A stretch of 64,000 nt of DNA, taken from the NCBI GenBank assembly GCA_021795435.1, contig JAJYPJ010000004.1, forward strand, positions 1-64,000, read 5' to 3'. Source of the stretch: Pseudomonadota bacterium. GTDB lineage: Bacteria; Pseudomonadota; Gammaproteobacteria; Xanthomonadales; Rhodanobacteraceae. This document shows positions 56,139 to 64,000 of the stretch, piece after piece. A model generated the notes under the pieces. That model worked only from the letters and a program-made list of their open reading frames with translations. It searched no databases and was not told the DNA's origin. How positions within the stretch are numbered: position 1 is the stretch's first letter; the number at the start of each line of letters is the position of its first letter. A program made the translations under genes and the position numbers.

Positions 56139-57560
56139 CTACAGGGAGCGCTTGGCGCGCGTGAGCACCTGGTCCAGCAACGCAATGGCCAGGTCGATCT
56201 CTTCGGTCGTGATGTGCAGCGACGGCGCAAATGTAATGACATTCTTGTAATAACCGCCGATGTCGAGGACCAGCCCCATCCGCTTTCCCTGGTGCTCGAG
56301 GTCGCCGGCCAGTCCGATGTCCACCATTCGATCGACCAGCTTCTTGTTTGGCGTGAAGCCGTCCGCCTCGCAGATCTCGCCTCGCAGCGCGAGTCCAAGG
56401 CCATCGACGTCTCCCAGCTCGGGATGCCGCTTTTGCAGATCGCGCAACCCCGCCAGGAAATGCGCGCCCTTCGCCGAAACCATTGCTTCGTAGTCGGTCT
56501 CGGCCATCATGCGCATGGCCTCGAGGCCGACTGCCGTGCCGAGGGGATTGGCGTTGAATGTTGAATGGGTCGACCCCGGCGGAAAGATCTTCGGGTTGAT
56601 CAGCTCCTCCCGCGCCCACAAGCCGGAGAGCGGATTTAGGCCATTGGTCAGTGCCTTTCCGAACACGATCGCGTCCGGCTTCACGCCAAAGTGCTCGATG
56701 CCCCAGAGCTTGCCGGTGCGATAGAAGCCCATCTGGATCTCGTCGACCACCATCAGGACCCCATGCTGGTCGAGGACCTTCTTGATGCCGGCGAAGTAGT
56801 TCATGGGCGGCACCACGTACCCGCCTGTCCCTTGCAGGGGCTCGACGTAGAGCGCCGCGTACTCGCACTCGTTGGCCTTCGGATCCCAAAGGCCGTAGTA
56901 CTCCGTCTCGAACAGGCGCGCGAACTCCCGCACCAGCTGCTCGCCGTATTCTTCCTTGCCGATGCCCTTGGCCCCGCGGAAGTGATAGGGGAAAGGCAAG
57001 AACAGCGCGCGATCGCCGAAGTGCCCATAGCGCCGCCGGTAGCGATAGCTCGACGTAATCGCCGACGCGCCAAGCGTGCGGCCATGGTAACCGCCCTCAT
57101 ACGCCATCATCAGACTCTTGCCGTGCTTGAAGTTGCGCACCAGCTTGAGCGAGTCTTCGACCGCCTGCGCACCGCCGACGTTGAAGTGCACGCGCCCGGC
57201 CAGACCGAATTTGCGCTCCGCGTCCTGGGCGATCGCCTTCGCGAGCTCGATCTTCTCGACGTGCAGGTATTGGCTGGCAACCTGCGGCAGCGTATCAATC
57301 TGGCGCTTCAGCGCATCGTTGAGACGCGGATTCGCGTAGCCGAAATTGCACGCCGAATACCACATCTGGAGGTCCAGGTACGGTACGCCCTCGCGGTCGT
57401 ACATGTAGCTCCCCTCGCAGCGCGAGAAGATTTTCGCCGGGTCCGTGTAGTGGACGGTGTCGCCGAAGGAGCAATAACGCGCTTCATCGGCCAGCAAGGC
57501 TGCCTCATCGCGACTCGTGTCGATGCGGGAAGCAATAGGGGTCGGATCTGCGTGCGGCAT
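56139..57560 (-). CDS. Class III (PLP) aminotransferase
   Basis: GGAQAVEDSLKLVRNFK, VDEIQMGFYRTGKLWGIEHFGVKPDAIVFGKALTNGLNPLSG. Confidence 0.92.
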   Translation of the reverse strand: MPHADPTPIASRIDTSRDEAALLADEARYCSFGDTVHYTDPAKIFSRCEGSYMYDREGVPYLDLQMWYSACNFGYANPRLNDALKRQIDTLPQVASQYLHVEKIELAKAIAQDAERKFGLAGRVHFNVGGAQAVEDSLKLVRNFKHGKSLMMAYEGGYHGRTLGASAITSSYRYRRRYGHFGDRALFLPFPYHFRGAKGIGKEEYGEQLVREFARLFETEYYGLWDPKANECEYAALYVEPLQGTGGYVVPPMNYFAGIKKVLDQHGVLMVVDEIQMGFYRTGKLWGIEHFGVKPDAIVFGKALTNGLNPLSGLWAREELINPKIFPPGSTHSTFNANPLGTAVGLEAMRMMAETDYEAMVSAKGAHFLAGLRDLQKRHPELGDVDGLGLALRGEICEADGFTPNKKLVDRMVDIGLAGDLEHQGKRMGLVLDIGGYYKNVITFAPSLHITTEEIDLAIALLDQVLTRAKRSL

Positions 57561-57563
57561 GGA

Positions 57564-58256
57564 TCAGCGGTCCTGGGATGGAATGGGAAGTGGGGGCGCC
57601 AAGCGGCCGGCCAAAAGGCGAGGCAGGGCGGCACGCGCGTCGGCGAAGTTGTGGAAGGCAAGATGCGGATAGCCGCGCTCGCGGCAGTGCGCCACGAGGC
57701 GATGCTTGGCAAACACGAAATCAGCAGAACCCGCGACGCAGAAATCGGAGCTGCCGTCGCCAATCAGCAGCACCCGCGCCGCGTCCTGGCGCAACCCCAT
57801 GGCGCGCTCGCACTTGCAAGTGCCGCTGGCTGCGCGGCAAGCCGGATTGCCGTGCGGGAACTCGAGACGCCAGCTGCGCGCACCCGCCTGCACCAAGTGG
57901 TTGGCGATGACCGGGAGGTCCTCCAGACCGTAGCGCGCCAGCAAGGCGCGAATGGCGCGGTCGAGTCCGTCGCTGACCACCGTGATATCCGCGCCCGCGG
58001 CACGGGCATCGGCCACGAAGGCAGGAAAGGCGGGATCGATGGCGATGGAGGCAATGGCTCCGTCGAGCTGCGCGGGGCTGGCATCGAGCAGCGCGACCTG
58101 GCCGGCAAGGCACGCCCGCGAGCCGATTTCGCCCATTTGCCACGCCGTTTCGAGCTCTTCCCAGCCCGGAGCCCCGAAACGCTCCAGCAGCAAATCGGTG
58201 ACGTCACCGACGCTGACGGTGCCGTCAAAATCACACACGATGGTCCATCGATTCAT
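57564..58256 (-). CDS. MtnX-like HAD-IB phosphatase
   Basis: VCDFDGTVSVGDVTDLLLERFG, VVSDGLDRAI, GTCKCERAMGL, LLIGDGSSDFCVAGSADFVFAK. Confidence 0.88.
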   Translation of the reverse strand: MNRWTIVCDFDGTVSVGDVTDLLLERFGAPGWEELETAWQMGEIGSRACLAGQVALLDASPAQLDGAIASIAIDPAFPAFVADARAAGADITVVSDGLDRAIRALLARYGLEDLPVIANHLVQAGARSWRLEFPHGNPACRAASGTCKCERAMGLRQDAARVLLIGDGSSDFCVAGSADFVFAKHRLVAHCRERGYPHLAFHNFADARAALPRLLAGRLAPPLPIPSQDR

Positions 58257-58370
58257 GGACTTGAGCCTGTCCGCCGTTGGGAAGATGAAACCGCTCCGGC
58301 GCCGGGATGCGCCGTGCAGCATGGGTAGGTATGACCGTCCAACAGTACGATAAGTTGCCTGAACGCGCGG

Positions 58371-59270
58371 TCAGGGGGGCGCCTTGCCCGGAAGGAACCG
58401 GACCAGAACACGCTGGCCCACGCGCAGACCCGGCGCATCCAGCTGCAAAACGCAAGGCAGGTCGTGCGCGTCGTCGGGCTGCTCGTGCGTCGGTCCGAAC
58501 GCCGCCGCGCCGTAGACGACCCCGAGTCGAAGCACGTGGGCCGGCCACTGCTGCGCTCCGCCCCCCTCGAGGACGACGACGGCGCGAAGGCCCGGGTGCA
58601 CGCGGTCCGCATAGGTCTGGCTGAGTTCCGCCTGGACCAGCAGGGGCCGATCAGGCAGCAAATCCAGCATCGGCATGGGATCCTGCGGCGCCACTCGCGC
58701 ACCCACCTGCACGAAACGTCCGGCCACACGGCCATTCGTGGCGGCACGAATCGTGTACTGCGCGAGGGTGTAGCGCTCAGCGTCCAGTCGCGCCAAGGCG
58801 GCGCGCTCGGCAGCCGTTGCCGCTGCCGCGCGTGCCTGCATCTCGGCCAGCGCGGCACGCGCATCGGCCAGTTCCTGTCCTGACGCCGCGTCGACCGCAG
58901 CGGCCGCGGCCAATCGCCGCTCACGTTGCTGCGCCGCGGGCAGCCCTGCCGCAAGCTCGGCCGACCGGGCCTTGGCCTGATCGACCTCCGCTTGCGCCAG
59001 CCGCACGGCGATGCGCACGGCTTCGTCATTCAGACGCACGAGCATCTGCCCTGCATGCACGCGGTCGCCCGAGTGGACCGCGACTTGCGAGACGACACCA
59101 GGCACGGCGGGACGCACCTGCAGCAACCCGCCCTCGACCGCGACCTCGCCGCGGGCAACGGCCACCCACGGCGAAGGCGTGGCGCTCGTCGAGGCGGGAC
59201 GCTCGCCATTGCCACAACCCGCCAGCACGAGCGCAGCAAACGAACACAGTAAAAGTGCCTTCATTTTCAT
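58371..59270 (-). CDS. HlyD-type periplasmic adaptor (membrane fusion) lipoprotein
   Basis: Lipobox LVLAGC; GVVSQVAVHSGDRVHAGQMLVRLND...IRAATNGRVAGRFVQVGARV. Confidence 0.92.
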   Translation of the reverse strand: MKMKALLLCSFAALVLAGCGNGERPASTSATPSPWVAVARGEVAVEGGLLQVRPAVPGVVSQVAVHSGDRVHAGQMLVRLNDEAVRIAVRLAQAEVDQAKARSAELAAGLPAAQQRERRLAAAAAVDAASGQELADARAALAEMQARAAAATAAERAALARLDAERYTLAQYTIRAATNGRVAGRFVQVGARVAPQDPMPMLDLLPDRPLLVQAELSQTYADRVHPGLRAVVVLEGGGAQQWPAHVLRLGVVYGAAAFGPTHEQPDDAHDLPCVLQLDAPGLRVGQRVLVRFLPGKAPP

Positions 59271-59992
59271 GATGTTGTATGGGCTCCCATCGGCGGGTGG
59301 GGGTGATGCTCGTCGGCCAGCACGCGTCCGTCCTCCATCCGCAGCACACGATCCGCATGTGCTATGAGCCGTGGATCGTGGCTTGCGCAGAGCACCATGG
59401 TGCCATGCACGCGCGCGGCGCGATGAAGGATGTCGATCACCGTCTGACCGCTGACCGAATCCAGTGCACTGGTTGGTTCGTCGGCAAACAGCAGTTGCGG
59501 CCGCTTGGCCAATGCGCGTGCAATGGCCACGCGCTGCTTCTCGCCGCCGGACAATTCGGCAGGACGCATGTGGCGGCGGTGGGCGAGGCCAACCTCATCC
59601 AGCGCGGCCCAAGCCCGTCGCCGCGTCTCTTCGGCCCCCAGCCCAAGATAGCTGAGCGGCAGTTCCACCTGTTCGACCGAGTTGAGCGCAGGAAACAGGT
59701 TGAAACCCTGGAACACGAAGCCGATGTGGTGCAGCCGGAATCGCTGAAGTGCCTTGCGGTCCAGCAACCAAACCTGCTCGCCCAGGGCCTCGACGCTGCC
59801 GGCGTCGGGGCGCTCAAGCCCGCTCAGGATCGCAAGCAGCGTGCTCTTGCCACAGCCGGAAGGGCCCGAGAGCAACGTCAGCTCCCCCGAAGCGACATCG
59901 ACGCTCAACTCGTCGATCACGCGCGTGGAAACCTTGCCGACCGTGAAGCTCTTGCCGATCCCCCGACCTCTTATGGCGACGTGCTCAACCAT
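59267..59992 (-). CDS. ABC transporter ATPase (DevA/LolD/MacB type)
   Basis: [58 protein letters not shown]. Confidence 0.95.
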   Translation of the reverse strand: MVEHVAIRGRGIGKSFTVGKVSTRVIDELSVDVASGELTLLSGPSGCGKSTLLAILSGLERPDAGSVEALGEQVWLLDRKALQRFRLHHIGFVFQGFNLFPALNSVEQVELPLSYLGLGAEETRRRAWAALDEVGLAHRRHMRPAELSGGEKQRVAIARALAKRPQLLFADEPTSALDSVSGQTVIDILHRAARVHGTMVLCASHDPRLIAHADRVLRMEDGRVLADEHHPHPPMGAHTTS

Positions 59993-59999
59993 GTCCGCC

Positions 60000-61130
60000 T
60001 CAGCGCAGCAGTCGCGCCGGATCGGCGTTGCGCAGCGTGCGCACCGCCAGCATCCCGGAAAAAAGCGTGATGCCCATCACCAGCACCGCGCACGCCGTCA
60101 CGCCGGCCACGGTAATGCCGACCGGCACGTCCTGACTATGCGCGAGCAGGAGCACCATTGCCGACAGAACGCCCCCGCCCAACAGGCCGGCGACGCCCAC
60201 CCAGCCAGCCTGTTCCATCACGACCCGACTGAGCGCGCCGTGGCTGGCCCCGAGCGCGTTGAGCGTGGCGTACTCACTGATCGAGCCAGCGACAGCACCC
60301 ATCAGCGTCTGGCTCGTGATCACCGTGCCAACCAGGAACACCACCAGAGACATGAACACCACGCCAAGCCCTGCACCGGTCTCGAAAAGCCAGTAGTGGA
60401 TGGTCCGGGCAGCCAGCGTCGATGCGCTCCAGACCGCATACCGACGCTGGCGATCATGCGGATCCAGCTGCGCGGCCACCACGGCCGCCCGCGCGGGATC
60501 GCGCAGACGTGCGACGTAGTAGGCGGGCCTGGGATCACCCCCCACGTTGAGCTGCTCCGCCGTCGCGAGCGACGTGACGATGTTGACACCGCCGAGCGCC
60601 CGCAACCCGCTGGTCGTGCCCACGAGGTAAACGCGCTGGCCGTTGAGGATCCCGCTTTGGCCCACTTGGATACCCAGCTTGGGCAAATCCGCACGGTCCA
60701 CGATGATTGCGCCAGGCTCTTCGAGCCTCGCGCGCAGCGCGGGCGGAATGGCGCGAGCGAATACCAGTCCATCCGGCGCAGGGTCGATGCCGGACACGAA
60801 CACCGATACGCTGCCGAGCTGACGACTGCCCCGCCAATCGCCGTTCACCCACTGGAATGGCTCGACCTGGGCCACCTGCGGGTTCATCAGCAGCCGCATC
60901 TGGGCGTCCCGCGGAATGCTGCGTCCGAGATCTATGCTCTGCGTGCCTGGGTAGCCAACCCAGATCTGGCCGCGCGATGCGTTGATATACACGGCCGCAC
61001 TGTCGAAGATCCCGAACACGAGCGCCAACTGCACCAGAAGCAACATGCCGGAGAAGGCCACCGCCAGCGACGCGGGCAGGTAGCGTCGCCACTCATAAAC
61101 AAGCGTCTTTCGCGCCAGTGCCACCATCAA
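60000..61130 (-). CDS. DevC-like ABC permease
   Basis: LVYEWRRYLPASLAVAFSGMLLLVQLALVFGIFDSAAVYINASRGQIWVGYPGTQSIDLGR, FtsX-like C-terminal TMs. Confidence 0.9.
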   Translation of the reverse strand: MMVALARKTLVYEWRRYLPASLAVAFSGMLLLVQLALVFGIFDSAAVYINASRGQIWVGYPGTQSIDLGRSIPRDAQMRLLMNPQVAQVEPFQWVNGDWRGSRQLGSVSVFVSGIDPAPDGLVFARAIPPALRARLEEPGAIIVDRADLPKLGIQVGQSGILNGQRVYLVGTTSGLRALGGVNIVTSLATAEQLNVGGDPRPAYYVARLRDPARAAVVAAQLDPHDRQRRYAVWSASTLAARTIHYWLFETGAGLGVVFMSLVVFLVGTVITSQTLMGAVAGSISEYATLNALGASHGALSRVVMEQAGWVGVAGLLGGGVLSAMVLLLAHSQDVPVGITVAGVTACAVLVMGITLFSGMLAVRTLRNADPARLLR

Positions 61131-62536
61131 CGTGACGCCAGGTCAGCGGGCTTCACGCGCGGCGCCGCGACGGCCAATGGCGAAGCCCCCCCCAACGCCT
61201 TGTAGAGGGCAACGAACGCAACGTCCTCTGCCGCACGCGCGCGCGTGGCGGCGATCGCCGCATGCAGAGCGGCATTCCCTGCATGGCCAGCGGCAAGCTG
61301 GTCAACCAATCCCAGGCGATTGCGGACGGCCGCGGTCCGCGCCGCCTCCCTGGCAGCCTGCAACGCTCCCATTGCAGCGGCGGCGCGGGCCCGTGCCGCG
61401 CGCAACGCCGCATAGTCCTGCTCGACCTCAGCCACGGCGGACAGCACGGTCTGGCGGTAGTCCAGGACCGCGGCCTTGAGCTGATGGCTGTCGGCACGAA
61501 TCTTGGCCTCGCGCAGGCCCCAGTCGAAAATCGGCATGTTGATGACGGGACCGAAGCTCGGAATCGTGCGCAACCGCCCGATCTCCCCGCCGGCGGTGCG
61601 CGCTGAAGCGGTTGCCGTCCAGCCCAACCCTAGGCGGGGATAGATGTCAGACCTGGCGATGCCGAGTTCACCTGCCGCACGGAGAATCGCGGCTTCGGCA
61701 CCCTGGATGTCCGGGCGCGCACGCAAGAGTTCCGCTGGTGGCAACACCGGCGGCACCCGTGGGCTTCGCAACATCGCCGTGGGCACGCGCAGGTCCAGCT
61801 TCGCCGCCGGCAGGCTCAGGAGCACCGCCAATTGCTGGTGCGCTATGACCATGCCGCTCTGGGCGGCCACGAGTGCGGCGCGCGCGGCCGCGACATCGGC
61901 CTGCGCGCTGCTGGCAACGGCAGCCGGCTCAAGGTGGTGCTCCACGCGAACCCGTTGCAGGCGGGCGTCGAGCGTCGCCTGCCGCAGCAATGTGGCACCG
62001 TCGGTCGCGCGCCGCGCTGCGTCACACCAGTCGATGTAGGCGCGCGCGACCTCGGCAGCGAGCGCCACCTGCGCCGCGGCCCGGTCTCCATCCGCCAGCG
62101 CCGTATTGGCATCGACAATCCGTTGCTCGCTCTCACCGCGCCCGAACAGCCCCAGTTCCCACACGGCATCGAAGCCAATTTGGAAGTAACTCGCCGTGCT
62201 GCCCGGCGTCGGCTCCTGGTTCGTATAAAGTGATTCCTGCGGCAAATGCCGCGCCTGCGGGGTATCCAGCAACGCGCGCGCCGCCGCGAGGCGCTCGCCG
62301 GCGGCCCTCAGGCCTAGGTTCTGGCTCAGCGCTCTCCGGACGAGCTGGTCCAGCTGCGGATCACCGAAGCTCCGCCACCACCGCGCCAGATCCGGGGCAG
62401 GACCCAACGCACCGACCGGCCCCTCCGCAAATCGGGAGGGCAATTCGATCTTGGGTTGCGGCACGCGCGGGGCGACGGAGCAGGCCGAAAGCAGGACCAC
62501 TGCGGCGACCAGCGCAGTCCGAAACCTTCGCTGCAT
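61127..62536 (-). CDS. TolC/NodT-type outer membrane efflux lipoprotein
   Basis: Lipobox VVLLSACS; two OEP repeats, LLRARPDIQGAEAAILRAAGELGIARSDIYPRL. Confidence 0.93.
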   Translation of the reverse strand: MQRRFRTALVAAVVLLSACSVAPRVPQPKIELPSRFAEGPVGALGPAPDLARWWRSFGDPQLDQLVRRALSQNLGLRAAGERLAAARALLDTPQARHLPQESLYTNQEPTPGSTASYFQIGFDAVWELGLFGRGESEQRIVDANTALADGDRAAAQVALAAEVARAYIDWCDAARRATDGATLLRQATLDARLQRVRVEHHLEPAAVASSAQADVAAARAALVAAQSGMVIAHQQLAVLLSLPAAKLDLRVPTAMLRSPRVPPVLPPAELLRARPDIQGAEAAILRAAGELGIARSDIYPRLGLGWTATASARTAGGEIGRLRTIPSFGPVINMPIFDWGLREAKIRADSHQLKAAVLDYRQTVLSAVAEVEQDYAALRAARARAAAAMGALQAAREAARTAAVRNRLGLVDQLAAGHAGNAALHAAIAATRARAAEDVAFVALYKALGGASPLAVAAPRVKPADLASR

Positions 62537-62663
62537 CCTCTTCACGGTGCGTGCCGCTTCCTGCACGTGCGTCCCAAACGGTCGGCGCAGCCGCGCCGGA
62601 ATCCCCATGATAGCTGCGCGGCAGTTGTCCCCAAGCTTACGAGAGCCCTACCGGATTGCGTCC

Positions 62664-64000
<1,337 letters not shown>

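Noticed and set aside
55600-56889. 429-aa minus-strand ORF over queD/aminotransferase
   Set aside because: Out-of-frame shadow on the same strand as two clear genes.

Overview
High-GC chromosomal window, most likely from a gammaproteobacterium of the Xanthomonadales/Lysobacterales type (inferred from gene content and synteny, not from a search). It is mostly dense housekeeping DNA. In order: truncated ygfB-like gene; a large propeller-PAS-GGDEF-EAL protein; TIGR02449 gene-zapA-6S RNA-fau-EVE-rpiA; a 12-gene minus-strand run mreB-mreC-mreD-mrdA-rodA-mltB-rlpA-dacA-ybeD-lipB-lipA-prc; a PfkB kinase; a fused SerB-SerA gene; rpoH; ung; a double-receiver protein; ftsX-ftsE; rhlB with divergent trxA-rho; an APC permease; a diguanylate cyclase; two SMR half-transporters plus a DegT-type PLP enzyme; hydrolase-ACP-KAS; hemD-hemX-hemY; a BNR/propeller exoprotein; the full atp operon; a phasin; queD; an aminotransferase plus MtnX-like phosphatase; a DevBCA/TolC-like exporter; hemF; and a truncated KAS. 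I saw no transposase, integrase, CRISPR array, tRNA or rRNA. The strongest second-look items are: a perfect 9-9-9 CIRCE element upstream of rpoH; a PhaR/PhbF-like palindrome over the -35 of a phasin promoter; a (CG)11 tract at the mreD/mrdA overlap; a SerB-SerA fusion; a double-receiver protein whose first domain lacks the phospho-acceptor Asp; and an uncharacterised SMR-pair/DegT operon next to a hydrolase-ACP-KAS set. All calls are from reading the sequence; no database search was run.
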